Shown here piece by piece: positions 50,813 to 61,904 of a DNA stretch of 64,000 nucleotides (within the stretch, counting starts at the first letter, position 1; every line of letters begins with the position of its first letter). The translations under genes and the position numbers were made by a program. The DNA lies in assembly GCF_009707385.1 (NCBI RefSeq), contig NZ_CP046115.1, positions 4,960,001 through 5,024,000 on the forward strand. Reading direction: 5' to 3'. This DNA comes from Klebsiella oxytoca. Lineage in GTDB: Bacteria > Pseudomonadota > Gammaproteobacteria > Enterobacterales > Enterobacteriaceae. The notes beneath the pieces are model-generated. The model was not told where the DNA came from, ran no database searches, and saw nothing but the letters and a program-made list of their open reading frames with translations.

Positions 50813-50876
50813 CGCGACAAATTCATAGCCGGGATGATACGCATCGGGAAAGATGTAATCCCGGCCAGCATTCGCG
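50813..50876 (-). ncRNA. Minimal Y-like RNA element lacking the tRNA module (next to rsr)
   Basis: About 64 nt on the minus strand. CGCGA/TCGCG and GCCGGGAT/ATCCCGGC stems flank the same CGAATGCTGG ... TTGTCG core as the two neighbours, but the apical part is only a loop of about 20 nt. It could be a separate short Y RNA (Salmonella has two Y RNAs, YrlA and YrlB, near rsr) or a processing or structural element of the rsr transcript. The 5' end is uncertain because it begins within about 15 bases of the rsr stop codon. Confidence 0.65.
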
Positions 50877-50889
50877 TCGCGCTGAATAC

Positions 50890-52458
50890 TCATTGCAGCG
50901 TCACGGACCCGATTTCCTCGAGCCAGTGCGCGCTGCCGTAGCGACCGTTAACAAAGTTATCAATCACCGTAAACACCTCGTCGCTAAAACCGCCGACGTT
51001 CAAAATATCGTCCCGCTCCGCCGCCTGGGTGGTGCCGTAAGGCAGCAGATCGATACACACCAGGCGAGCCTGCGGGTTGCGTTTTTTTAGCGCGGCCCAG
51101 CACTCCATAGTTGCGGTCGAGCCATGGCGCGACTTATCAATCCAGGATTCGTTATCCGACACCATGATCACCAGATCCACCCGCGCCCGCTCGGCCAGCA
51201 GCTTGCGCAGCGGCGCGGAGCAGTTGGTGCCGCCGCCGCCGACCGCCGCCAGCTTCTGCGCGTTGCGCATCACCGACTGCCAGGGGTCGAGCGCGACGTT
51301 TACCACATCGCATTCGAACGGCAGCACCCGGGCCTGCGAATGATTACGCAGCACGGCGGCAGCAATCAGCCCGGCCACGTCCACGCAGCGAATTTTGCTG
51401 GTTGCTCCCTGACGATAGCCGGTTATCGATGAGCTCATCGACCCCGATACGTCCGGGCAGACCACCACGTTGCCGCGCAGCTGCGGAACGTTCTCCAGCG
51501 CAAACTCCATCGCGTGTTCTAAAGCATTGCCGATCGCCTGCGGCACGCCGCTTTGCAGGTTGCTCCACGCAGACAGCAGCTGATAGGGATAAACTCTGGC
51601 CTGACGCACCTGCTCCCTGTCCGCCAGCCGCTTCGCCACGCGGGAGGTCAGATCTGCATTCTCAAAAACGCCGTGACGCGCCAGAGTATTCAAATTCATT
51701 CGTAGCGTTTGCCAGCTCATCCGCTGTGCCAGCTGCGCCCACTGTTCAGCACTCAGCGGCAAGTGGGTCAGCAGTAAAAACGGCACATCGGGCAGCGCCG
51801 CGCCATTCACCCCTTCGCGAAACGCCAGCAGCGCGCGCGTTTTCTCCGGCAACAGCGCTTTGTCGCAAGGCTTACCGATTAGCCAGGCGAAAAAAGCCTC
51901 CTGCCATGCAGCCTGCGGACGCGGGTGAACCATTTTGACAACATCCGCGAGAGACGGAGAGTTGCCTGGCGAGGCCTGTAATAAACGCTCTTCGCTGGCT
52001 TCCTGCAGCCAACGCTGGACCAGCTTCTTCGGCCGGGTACCCAGCGAACGCCGCCCGGTGACGCCGCTACGCAGTATCTGCACAAAGTTACGCAGCATCC
52101 GACCGTTGTTAATCACCCGCGCAAACACCAGCGGTAGCAGAGCCGAGCCGCGCGCCGCAAGTAAGGCAGTTAACAGCGCGGGCATATCCTTCATCATTCC
52201 CCGCTCGCGACCATAAATCGCCAGCTGGGCCAAAAAGAGATCGTCGACATCCTGCGCAATAACCAGTACATCATCCAGCTGCGCCTGAGCGCTGGCATAA
52301 AAGGTTTCGTTCATGCAGCCGGTCATGACCATCTGCGCTAAGCGATGACGCGGACTTAAGGCAAAAGCCGCCGCGCATTGGTGATTTTGCGTATCGGCCA
52401 GCGGTGCATTCCGTAACAATGAACGGAACAAAAGTGGATTAGCCATCTGTTTTCCCAT
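50890..52458 (-). CDS. rsr: Rsr, bacterial Ro60 orthologue (TROVE-module RNA-binding protein)
   Basis: A 522-residue ring-shaped RNA-binding protein that holds Y RNAs and, with nucleases such as PNPase, works in RNA processing and decay. The N-terminal two thirds form the helical TROVE/HEAT ring. The C-terminal von Willebrand A domain has a full metal site: DVSGSMSSS near residue 342, the Thr in GGGGTNCSAPL near 412, and MVSDNESW near 435. The frame is open to 52518. The start at 52458 is chosen because the sigma-54 promoter implies transcription from about 52475, ruling out upstream ATGs; 52446 is the alternative. Confidence 0.92.
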   Translation of the reverse strand: MGKQMANPLLFRSLLRNAPLADTQNHQCAAAFALSPRHRLAQMVMTGCMNETFYASAQAQLDDVLVIAQDVDDLFLAQLAIYGRERGMMKDMPALLTALLAARGSALLPLVFARVINNGRMLRNFVQILRSGVTGRRSLGTRPKKLVQRWLQEASEERLLQASPGNSPSLADVVKMVHPRPQAAWQEAFFAWLIGKPCDKALLPEKTRALLAFREGVNGAALPDVPFLLLTHLPLSAEQWAQLAQRMSWQTLRMNLNTLARHGVFENADLTSRVAKRLADREQVRQARVYPYQLLSAWSNLQSGVPQAIGNALEHAMEFALENVPQLRGNVVVCPDVSGSMSSSITGYRQGATSKIRCVDVAGLIAAAVLRNHSQARVLPFECDVVNVALDPWQSVMRNAQKLAAVGGGGTNCSAPLRKLLAERARVDLVIMVSDNESWIDKSRHGSTATMECWAALKKRNPQARLVCIDLLPYGTTQAAERDDILNVGGFSDEVFTVIDNFVNGRYGSAHWLEEIGSVTLQ

Positions 52459-52485
52459 TTCCGTTATTCTCCATGCCATAGCTAT

Positions 52486-52501
52486 TGCAACCGGCGTGCC
52501 A
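52486..52501 (-). promoter_or_regulatory. Sigma-54 promoter of rsr-Y RNA-rtcBA
   Basis: Read on the minus strand, TGGCACGCCGGTTGCA matches TGGCACG-N4-TTGC(A/T) with no mismatch. The expected transcript start is near 52475, 17 bases before the rsr start codon, with GGAG in between. The divergent gene rtcR encodes a sigma-54 activator. Confidence 0.92.
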
Positions 52502-52590
52502 GAAATTAAATAAATCATTAACCATATGATTTTAATGAGTTAATAATTTTTATGTGCATCAGGTCGAAAAAGTCACTGCATGAGAAAAGC

Positions 52591-52620
52591 TAAAAGGCGA
52601 TAATTAAATATCGTCTTTTA
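52591..52620. promoter_or_regulatory. 30-bp imperfect palindrome, candidate RtcR activator site
   Basis: Arms TAAAAGGCGATA (52591-52602) and TATCGTCTTTTA (52609-52620) are complementary at 11 of 12 positions around ATTAAA. The centre is about 130 bases upstream of the predicted rsr start point, a usual distance for a sigma-54 enhancer, and 15 bases before rtcR. It could also be a hairpin in the rtcR leader. Confidence 0.5.
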
Positions 52621-52634
52621 TAAGGAAATCTAAG

Positions 52635-54233
52635 ATGCGTAAAACGGTGGCTTTCGGTTTTGTCGGTACGGTACTGGATTACGTTGGCCGCGGCAGCCAG
52701 CGCTGGGAAAAATGGCGGCCAACCTTATGCCTGTGCCAGCAGGAAACATTGGTCGTTCATCGCCTTGAGCTGCTGTACGACGCCCGTTCGCGCGGCTTGT
52801 TTGAAACCTTAAAGCAGGATATCGCCAGCGTCTCGCCGGAAACGGAGGTCATCGGCGTCGAGATAACCATCCGCAATCCGTGGGATTTCGAAGAGGTTTA
52901 CGCCTGCCTGCACGATTTCGCCCGCAGCCATACGTTCCATCCGGAAGATGAAGACTATCTGATTCATATTACTACCGGCACTCACGTGGCGCAGATCTGC
53001 TGGTTCCTGCTGGCCGAAGCGCGCTATCTCCCGGCACGGTTAGCGCAAACCTCACCGCCGCACAAGAAAGATAAGCCGCACAGCTCCGGCGGCATAACAA
53101 TCATTGATCTCGACCTCAGCCGTTATAACAACATCGCCAGCCGCTTTGCCCAGGAACGGGAAGAAACGCTTAACTTTCTGAAATCCGGCATCGAAACCCG
53201 TAACCAGCGTTTCAATCGGATGATTGAGCAAATCGAGCGCGTCGCGATACGTTCCCGCTCCCCCATCCTGCTCAACGGTCCCACTGGCGCAGGGAAATCG
53301 TTTCTCGCCCGCCGCATCTATGAGTTAAAGCTGGCGCGCCATCAGTTTAACGGCCCGTTTGTCGAAGTGAACTGCGCGACTCTGCGCGGCGATACCGCGA
53401 TGTCGACGTTATTTGGCCATGTCAAAGGCGCCTTTACCGGCGCGCGGGAGGAGCGGGCCGGTCTGCTGCGCAGCGCGAACGGGGGGATGCTTTTTCTCGA
53501 CGAGATTGGCGAGCTGGGCGCGGATGAACAGGCGATGCTGCTTAAGGCCATTGAAGAACAACGCTTTTATCCCTTCGGCAGCGACCAGCAGGTTAGCAGC
53601 GATTTTCAGCTCATCGCCGGAACCGTGCGCGATTTGCGCCAGCTGGTTGCCAATGGTCAGTTCCGCGAGGACCTGTACGCGCGTATCAATCTGTGGACCT
53701 TTGAACTACCCGGCCTGCGCCAGCGGCAGGAAGATATCGAGCCGAATCTCGATTATGAAATTGAGCGTCACGCCGCGCTAACCGGCGACAGCGTACGTTT
53801 CAATACCGAAGCGCGCCGCGCGTGGCTGACATTCGCCACCTCGCCGCAGGCGTCGTGGAACGGCAATTTCCGCGAGCTTTCAGCCAGCGTCACCCGCATG
53901 GCAACCCTGGCGGAAAACGGTCGCATTACGGTAAATACGGTAGAGGATGAGATTGAGCGTCTACGCTACAGCTGGAATGATAACCGCCCTTCAGTGCTCG
54001 ATACGCTCTTAGGGGCGGAGGCGGAAAATATCGATCTGTTCGACCGTTTGCATCTGCAGAACGTCATTGCCGTATGCCAGCAGGCTAAAACCATTTCCGA
54101 TGCCGGACGTCAGCTCTTTAACGTCTCGCGCCTCGGCAAAGCCACCGTCAACGACGCGGACCGGCTGCGTAAGTATCTGGCGCGCTTTGGCCTGAGCTGG
54201 GAAACGCTGAAAAATCAGCACAGCTCCAGCTGA
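52635..54233 (+). CDS. rtcR: RtcR, sigma-54-dependent activator of the RNA-repair operon
   Basis: A 532-residue bacterial enhancer-binding protein. The N-terminal CARF-type domain (about 1-180) is thought to sense an RNA-derived ligand; VGTVLDY near residue 10 and IHITTGTHVAQICWFLL near 111 fit its nucleotide-binding loops. The AAA+ domain has Walker A GPTGAGKSFLARR near 215, the sigma-54 contact loop GAFTGA near 264, and Walker B GGMLFLDEIGELGADEQAML near 281. A helix-turn-helix region ends the protein. It is divergent from rsr and convergent with glpR (19-base overlap). Confidence 0.96.
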   Translation: MRKTVAFGFVGTVLDYVGRGSQRWEKWRPTLCLCQQETLVVHRLELLYDARSRGLFETLKQDIASVSPETEVIGVEITIRNPWDFEEVYACLHDFARSHTFHPEDEDYLIHITTGTHVAQICWFLLAEARYLPARLAQTSPPHKKDKPHSSGGITIIDLDLSRYNNIASRFAQEREETLNFLKSGIETRNQRFNRMIEQIERVAIRSRSPILLNGPTGAGKSFLARRIYELKLARHQFNGPFVEVNCATLRGDTAMSTLFGHVKGAFTGAREERAGLLRSANGGMLFLDEIGELGADEQAMLLKAIEEQRFYPFGSDQQVSSDFQLIAGTVRDLRQLVANGQFREDLYARINLWTFELPGLRQRQEDIEPNLDYEIERHAALTGDSVRFNTEARRAWLTFATSPQASWNGNFRELSASVTRMATLAENGRITVNTVEDEIERLRYSWNDNRPSVLDTLLGAEAENIDLFDRLHLQNVIAVCQQAKTISDAGRQLFNVSRLGKATVNDADRLRKYLARFGLSWETLKNQHSSS

Positions 54234-54973
54234 AGGTTGTTATCAGTAATCACCTTAAGTATGCCCGCGGGCGGCATCACATCGGTGTACACCGCATCGA
54301 CCATGCTGATGCTGCCCATGTTCACCATCGCATTGCGGCCAAATTTAGAATGATCAACAACCAGCATTACGTGGCGCGAGTTTTCAATAATCGCCCGCTT
54401 GGTGCGCACTTCATGGTAGTCAAACTCCAGCAGCGAGCCATCGCTATCAATGCCGCTAATGCCGAGAATGCCGAAATCGAGGCGGAACTGGGAGATAAAA
54501 TCGAGGGTGGCTTCACCGATAATGCCGCCATCCCGGCTGCGCAGCTCGCCGCCGGCCAGAATGATACGGAAGTCCTCTTTCGCCATAAGCGTGTTGGCGA
54601 CGTTGAGGTTATTGGTGACGATGCGCAGATCGTTATGGTTGAGCAGCGCATGCGCGACCGCTTCCGGCGTGGTGCCGATATCGATAAACAGCGTCGCGCC
54701 GTCCGGAATTTCGCTGGCTACCTTGCGGGCAATGCGCTCTTTTTCCTGGGTCTGAGTCGATTTCCTGTCGTGCCAGGAGGTGTTCACCGAGCTGGAAGGC
54801 AGCGCGGCGCCGCCGTGGTGGCGGAGAATCATTTTCTGATCGGCTAAATCATTCAGATCGCGACGAATGGTCTGCGGGCTGACGGCAAATTGTTCGACCA
54901 GCTCTTCGGTGCTGACGTATCCCTGTTTCTTTACCAGCTCGATAATCGCGTCATGACGTTGTGTTTGTTTCAT
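54215..54973 (-). CDS. glpR: Glycerol-3-phosphate regulon repressor GlpR
   Basis: DeoR-family repressor of the glp regulon, 252 residues, released by glycerol-3-phosphate. The N-terminal helix-turn-helix is YVSTEELVEQFAVSPQTIRR near residue 19. The C-terminal sugar-phosphate-binding part has FIDIGTTPEAVAHALL near 94 and LAGGELRSRDGGIIGE near 140. The ATG at 54973 gives MKQTQRHDAI, the family start; the frame opens earlier at 55027. It is the last gene of glpE-glpG-glpR and overlaps rtcR tail to tail. Confidence 0.97.
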   Translation of the reverse strand: MKQTQRHDAIIELVKKQGYVSTEELVEQFAVSPQTIRRDLNDLADQKMILRHHGGAALPSSSVNTSWHDRKSTQTQEKERIARKVASEIPDGATLFIDIGTTPEAVAHALLNHNDLRIVTNNLNVANTLMAKEDFRIILAGGELRSRDGGIIGEATLDFISQFRLDFGILGISGIDSDGSLLEFDYHEVRTKRAIIENSRHVMLVVDHSKFGRNAMVNMGSISMVDAVYTDVMPPAGILKVITDNNLQLELC

Positions 54974-54992
54974 GAAATATCCCTGGGAACCT

Positions 54993-55823
54993 CTACGTTC
55001 GTTTTCGCACATTCTGCGTATCAACAAACGCCATCGCCAGCCCGGTCACCAGACCAGCCACGTGTGCGCCATTCGCAATCGACATGCCGAAAACATCAAA
55101 CCATCCAGCAATTAACCATACTAAAGAGAAGAGTATCAAGCCGCGCTGTAAATAAATGCCGCTCTGGGGATCGCGCTCGCCTCGTAGCCAGACATAGCCC
55201 ATCAGCGCATAGACCACACCGGAGAGACCGCCAAACCACGGGCCGCTAAACTGATGCTGAACAAAGCCGCTCAGCAAGGCGCTGATTACGGTAATCACCA
55301 CCAGCTTGCCGCTGCCAATGCGCTTTTCTACCGCCCCGCCGAGATACCACCACCATAGCAGGTTAAACAGAATATGCATCAGCGAGAAGTGCATGAGCGC
55401 ATGGCTAAAGTAGCGCCAGACTTCAAATTTCAACGAAGGATCGTAGGGCCAGGCCAGCAGCAGCATGACCGGTTGGTCGCCAAGAACCGTTTGTAGGACA
55501 AAGACGGCGATGCAGGCGAAGAGTACTCCCCAGGTTACCGGCCCGGCGTTACGGCGAAGCGTCGCTAAAAAGGGGAAACGCTGATAGTGCAGCCCGCTGT
55601 TGGTCTGCCCCGCCTGCCAGCTGGCGGCGAGGTAACGCGGATCGGCAGGATTCTCCAGGAAGCGGGCCAGCTCGGCCTGCACGCGTCCGGCCTGGCTCTC
55701 ATCAGCCAGCCAGATATCGCTCTGCGTATGCTGCTGAATAGTCAGAATAATTCCCTGCGTCGCCATATAATCGACAAACGCCTGGGCCACGCGCGGGTTG
55801 GCAAAAGAGGTGATCATTAACAT
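54993..55823 (-). CDS. glpG: Rhomboid intramembrane protease GlpG
   Basis: A 276-residue inner-membrane serine protease. The cytoplasmic N-terminal domain (1-90) precedes six membrane helices. The catalytic Ser is in [16 protein letters not shown] near residue 201 (GxSG) and the His in [15 protein letters not shown] near 254. [20 protein letters not shown] near 141 holds the conserved HxxxN and Trp-rich stretch. It lies between glpE and glpR with a 19-base gap to glpR. Confidence 0.97.
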   Translation of the reverse strand: MLMITSFANPRVAQAFVDYMATQGIILTIQQHTQSDIWLADESQAGRVQAELARFLENPADPRYLAASWQAGQTNSGLHYQRFPFLATLRRNAGPVTWGVLFACIAVFVLQTVLGDQPVMLLLAWPYDPSLKFEVWRYFSHALMHFSLMHILFNLLWWWYLGGAVEKRIGSGKLVVITVISALLSGFVQHQFSGPWFGGLSGVVYALMGYVWLRGERDPQSGIYLQRGLILFSLVWLIAGWFDVFGMSIANGAHVAGLVTGLAMAFVDTQNVRKRT

Positions 55824-55882
55824 GCAGCGGATCGCTTATTCCACACAAAGGGAGATATTATAGCCACAACTCGCGCTAACGC

Positions 55883-56212
55883 CTAAAGCGCGCCGTGCGC
55901 GACTTCCGCCGGAAAATGCCGGTGCCAGGCGTCAAAGCCGCCATCCACGCTGTAAACTTTATCGTAGCCCTGCTGCAAAAGGTACTGCGCAGCGCCTTTG
56001 CTGCTATTACCGTGGTAGCACATCACCATGACCGCCGTATCAAAATCGTTATCTCGCATAAACGCGCCCAGCGTATCGTTAGTCAGATGAAAGGCACCCG
56101 GCGTATGGCCCATTGCAAAACTTTGCGGGTCGCGGATATCCACCAGCACCGCCGTCTGCTGATGCATCTTCTGGTGGGCTTCTTCTACGTTAATACATTC
56201 AAAGTGATCCAT
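55883..56212 (-). CDS. glpE: Thiosulphate sulphurtransferase GlpE
   Basis: Single-domain rhodanese of 109 residues in the cytoplasm, moving sulphur from thiosulphate to cyanide or thioredoxin. The active-site loop is [17 protein letters not shown] near residue 63, with the catalytic Cys65. [20 protein letters not shown] near 23 is the rhodanese signature. It is the first gene of the leftward glpEGR unit, divergent from glpD. Confidence 0.97.
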   Translation of the reverse strand: MDHFECINVEEAHQKMHQQTAVLVDIRDPQSFAMGHTPGAFHLTNDTLGAFMRDNDFDTAVMVMCYHGNSSKGAAQYLLQQGYDKVYSVDGGFDAWHRHFPAEVAHGAL

Positions 56213-56310
56213 AAGTTCTCTTCTTTATCGACTCTTTATCGACAGGCTGCGGCGAAACGCCCCGGATTTTAGCGCCTAGTGTACAGCCTGGCGCTAAATA
56301 AACGCCAATA

Positions 56311-56326
56311 TGTTACACGCATCACT
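56311..56326. promoter_or_regulatory. CRP-like site upstream of glpD
   Basis: TGTTACACGCATCACT resembles TGTGA-N6-TCACA with one mismatch in each half. It lies at the place of the CRP site in E. coli glpD, 100 bases before the start codon. Confidence 0.6.
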
Positions 56327-56370
56327 CTGAAATGTTTTTTTGATGTTACCAAGAGCGCGATCTTTTGCTA

Positions 56371-56410
56371 TATTGAGCGATATCGAACATTTATGAGCTT
56401 AAACGAAAGT
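56371..56410. promoter_or_regulatory. Tandem GlpR operators of glpD
   Basis: TATTGAGCGATATCGAACAT (56371-56390) and the adjoining TTATGAGCTTAAACGAAAGT are arranged like the paired GlpR operators of E. coli glpD, whose half sites contain TCGAACA and ACGAAA. They sit just upstream of and across the expected transcript start. Confidence 0.65.
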
Positions 56411-56426
56411 GTAAGAGGTAGCGAGC

Positions 56427-57935
56427 GTGGAAACCAAAGATCTGATTGTGATAGGGGGAGGCATCAACGGTGCCGGTATCGCGGCAGACGCCGCAGGGCG
56501 TGGTTTATCCGTGCTGATGCTGGAGGCCAGCGATCTGGCATGCGCCACCTCCAGCGCCAGCTCAAAGCTGATCCACGGCGGGCTGCGCTACCTTGAGCAC
56601 TACGAATTCCGCCTGGTGAGCGAAGCGCTGGCCGAACGTGAGGTCTTGTTAAAAATGGCCCCGCATATCGCCTTTCCGATGCGCTTTCGTTTACCTCATC
56701 GCCCACACCTGCGCCCGGCGTGGATGATCCGCATTGGTCTGTTTATGTACGATCATCTTGGCAAGCGCACCAGCTTACCAGGCTCAACCGGGTTGCGTTT
56801 TGGCACAGAGTCAGTACTTAAACCTGAAATTGTGCGCGGTTTCGAATATTCCGACTGCTGGGTTGACGATGCACGCCTGGTGCTGGCCAACGCCCAGATG
56901 GTGGTGCGTAAAGGTGGAGAAGTCCGCACGCGAACCCGCGCCATCTCGGCAAAACGTGAAAATGGTTTATGGGTCGTCGAAGCGGAAGACATAGATAGCG
57001 GCGAGAAGTTTACCTGGCAGGCGCGTGGCCTGGTCAATGCTACCGGCCCGTGGGTCAAACAGTTCTTCGACGAAGGGATGCACCTGCGTTCACCTTATGG
57101 TATTCGCCTGATAAAGGGCAGCCATATTGTCGTGCCGCGCGTGCATACCCAAAAGCAGGCCTACATTCTGCAAAATGAAGACAAACGCATTGTGTTCGTG
57201 ATCCCGTGGATGGATGAGTTCTCCATCATCGGCACCACCGACGTTGAATATCAAGGCGATCCGAAAGCCGTAGCAATCGACGACAAAGAGGTTAACTACC
57301 TGCTGAACGTCTACAACGCGCACTTTAAAAAGACGCTCACCCGCGACGACATTGTCTGGACCTACTCCGGCGTGCGCCCGCTGTGCGACGATGAATCCGA
57401 TTCGCCGCAGGCCATCACCCGTGATTACACTCTTGATATCCACGATGAAAACGGCCAGGCGCCGCTGCTGTCGGTATTTGGCGGTAAACTCACGACCTAC
57501 CGCAAGCTGGCCGAGCACGCGCTGGAGAAACTGACGCCCTACTATAAAGGTATTGGCCCGGCATGGACTAAAACCGCGGTACTACCCGGCGGTGATATCG
57601 GCGGCGACCGTGACGACTACGCGGCTAAGCTGCGCCGTCGCTTCTCATTTATCAGCGAGTCCATGGCCCGCCACTATGCGCGGACTTACGGCAGCAATAG
57701 CGAATGGATCCTCGGCGAAGCGACTTCGGTTGCCGAACTGGGAGAGGATTTCGGCCATGAGTTTTACGAAGCCGAGCTGCGTTATCTTGTTGAACATGAA
57801 TGGGTTCGCTCACTGGATGATGCAATCTGGCGGCGGACTAAGCAGGGAATGTGGCTGACGGCAGAACAGCAGACCCGTATCAGCGAATGGCTGGCGCAGC
57901 ACGCGGGAAAGTCTGAACTGTCGCTGGCGTCATAA
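56427..57935 (+). CDS. glpD: Aerobic glycerol-3-phosphate dehydrogenase GlpD
   Basis: FAD flavoprotein attached to the inner membrane, 502 residues, that oxidises glycerol-3-phosphate to dihydroxyacetone phosphate and reduces quinone. The FAD-binding site is VIGGGINGAGIAADAAGRGL near residue 8. ATSSASSKLIHGGLRYLEHY near 39 and FGGKLTTYRKLAEHALEKL near 352 are hallmark motifs. The start codon is GTG, after AAGAGGTAGCGAGC. Operators and a CRP site are upstream, and a bidirectional terminator follows. Confidence 0.98.
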   Translation: METKDLIVIGGGINGAGIAADAAGRGLSVLMLEASDLACATSSASSKLIHGGLRYLEHYEFRLVSEALAEREVLLKMAPHIAFPMRFRLPHRPHLRPAWMIRIGLFMYDHLGKRTSLPGSTGLRFGTESVLKPEIVRGFEYSDCWVDDARLVLANAQMVVRKGGEVRTRTRAISAKRENGLWVVEAEDIDSGEKFTWQARGLVNATGPWVKQFFDEGMHLRSPYGIRLIKGSHIVVPRVHTQKQAYILQNEDKRIVFVIPWMDEFSIIGTTDVEYQGDPKAVAIDDKEVNYLLNVYNAHFKKTLTRDDIVWTYSGVRPLCDDESDSPQAITRDYTLDIHDENGQAPLLSVFGGKLTTYRKLAEHALEKLTPYYKGIGPAWTKTAVLPGGDIGGDRDDYAAKLRRRFSFISESMARHYARTYGSNSEWILGEATSVAELGEDFGHEFYEAELRYLVEHEWVRSLDDAIWRRTKQGMWLTAEQQTRISEWLAQHAGKSELSLAS

Positions 57936-57963
57936 AGCCGGATTCGACAATCTTCCGCAGATA

Positions 57964-57996
57964 AAAAACGGGGCCCGCAAGCGGGCCCCGTTTTTG
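57964..57996. terminator. Bidirectional terminator between glpD and glgP
   Basis: AAAACGGGGCCCGC and GCGGGCCCCGTTTT form a perfect G/C-rich stem with an AA loop and T runs on both strands. It serves glpD and convergent glgP. Confidence 0.92.
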
Positions 57997-58007
57997 TGCT
58001 TCGCGCG

Positions 58008-60470
<2,463 letters not shown>

Positions 60471-61904
60471 TTACAGCAAGCGTTGATAAAGTTCGCGGTA
60501 AGAATTTGCGGCAACCTGCCAGCTAAAATCCATGTTCATCGCCTGCCGCTGGACGTAACGCCAGAGCGACGGACGCGACCACAATACGAATGTGCGTCGA
60601 ATCGCCCGCAGCAGCGACAGGGCATTACTATCTTCAAAAACGAATCCGGTAGCCAGACCGTCGGCGAGATTCTCCAGCGAGCAGTCGGAAACGGTGTCCG
60701 CCAGACCGCCGGTACGCCGCACGAGCGGTAGCGTGCCGTATTTCAGACCATACAGCTGCGTTAAGCCGCACGGTTCAAAACGGCTGGGTACCAGAATCAC
60801 ATCGGCGCCGCCCATAATGCGGTGGGAAAAGGCTTCATGGTAGCCAATCTGTACGCCAACCTTGCCTGGATGCTCAGCGGCGGCCGCAAGGAACCCCTCC
60901 TGCAGCACCGGATCGCCCGCGCCCAGCAGCGCCAGCTGGCCACCCTGTTCAAGCAGACCCGGCAGCGCTTCAAGCACCAGATCCAGCCCTTTCTGGCTGG
61001 TCAGGCGGCTGACAACGGCAAATAGCGGCGCTTTGTCATCCACCTTAAGTCCCATGGCGATTTGCAGCTGGCGTTTGTTCTCCGCTTTTTCTTCCAGCCG
61101 ATCGCGATCATAGCGTGTTGCCAGCAGCAGATCGCTTTCCGGATTCCAGATCCGGTCATCGACTCCATTGAGGATCCCGGAGAGACGTCCCTCGTGCTGG
61201 CGCTGGCGCAGCAGCCCTTCCATCCCATAAGCAAACTGCGGCTCGGTTATCTCGCGGGCATAGGTCGGGCTGACCGCCGTAATATGATCGGCGTAGTAGA
61301 GACCCGCCTTCAGAAAAGAGATTTGGCCGTTAAACTCCAGGCCATGAACGTTATAGAACGACCACGGCAGTTCAATGTCGTTCATATGCCACGAATAGAA
61401 CATCCCCTGGTAAGCCAGGTTATGCACCGTAAAAACCGACTTCGCCGGGTGGCCGCGTGCCGCCAGATAAGCAGGCGTCAGCCCCGCATGCCAGTCGTGG
61501 GCGTGAACCACGTCAGGACGCCAGAAAGGATCCAGCCCGCAGGCCATTTCGCTTCCGACCCAACCCAGCAGCGCAAAGCGCAGCACGTTATCGGTATAGG
61601 CATGCTGATTAGTGTCGTGATAAGGGCTCCCTGGGCGATCGTAGAGATGAGGGGCATCAATCAAATAGATGCCCACGCCGTTAAAGTGGCCAAACAGCAG
61701 CGTAATACGCCCGGCAAAAGTCTCCCGGCGCGTCACAACCTGCGCATCCGTCACGCCGCGACGGATATCAGGAAACGCTGGCAGCAGAACGCGCGTGTCG
61801 ACGCCACCTGCAATTTGCGCTGCCGGTAGCGCGCCGATCACATCCGCCAGGCCACCGGTTTTTAACAGCGGGAACATCTCTGAACATACATGTAATACCT
61901 GCAT
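60471..61904 (-). CDS. glgA: Glycogen synthase GlgA
   Basis: GT5 glucosyltransferase that extends alpha-1,4-glucan from ADP-glucose, 477 residues. The N-terminal ADP-glucose loop is [13 protein letters not shown] near residue 15. [17 protein letters not shown] near 130 and the C-terminal active-site stretch [20 protein letters not shown] near 374, with its catalytic glutamate, are characteristic. The start codon touches the glgC stop (one-base overlap), so synthesis of ADP-glucose pyrophosphorylase and synthase is coupled. Confidence 0.98.
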   Translation of the reverse strand: MQVLHVCSEMFPLLKTGGLADVIGALPAAQIAGGVDTRVLLPAFPDIRRGVTDAQVVTRRETFAGRITLLFGHFNGVGIYLIDAPHLYDRPGSPYHDTNQHAYTDNVLRFALLGWVGSEMACGLDPFWRPDVVHAHDWHAGLTPAYLAARGHPAKSVFTVHNLAYQGMFYSWHMNDIELPWSFYNVHGLEFNGQISFLKAGLYYADHITAVSPTYAREITEPQFAYGMEGLLRQRQHEGRLSGILNGVDDRIWNPESDLLLATRYDRDRLEEKAENKRQLQIAMGLKVDDKAPLFAVVSRLTSQKGLDLVLEALPGLLEQGGQLALLGAGDPVLQEGFLAAAAEHPGKVGVQIGYHEAFSHRIMGGADVILVPSRFEPCGLTQLYGLKYGTLPLVRRTGGLADTVSDCSLENLADGLATGFVFEDSNALSLLRAIRRTFVLWSRPSLWRYVQRQAMNMDFSWQVAANSYRELYQRLL

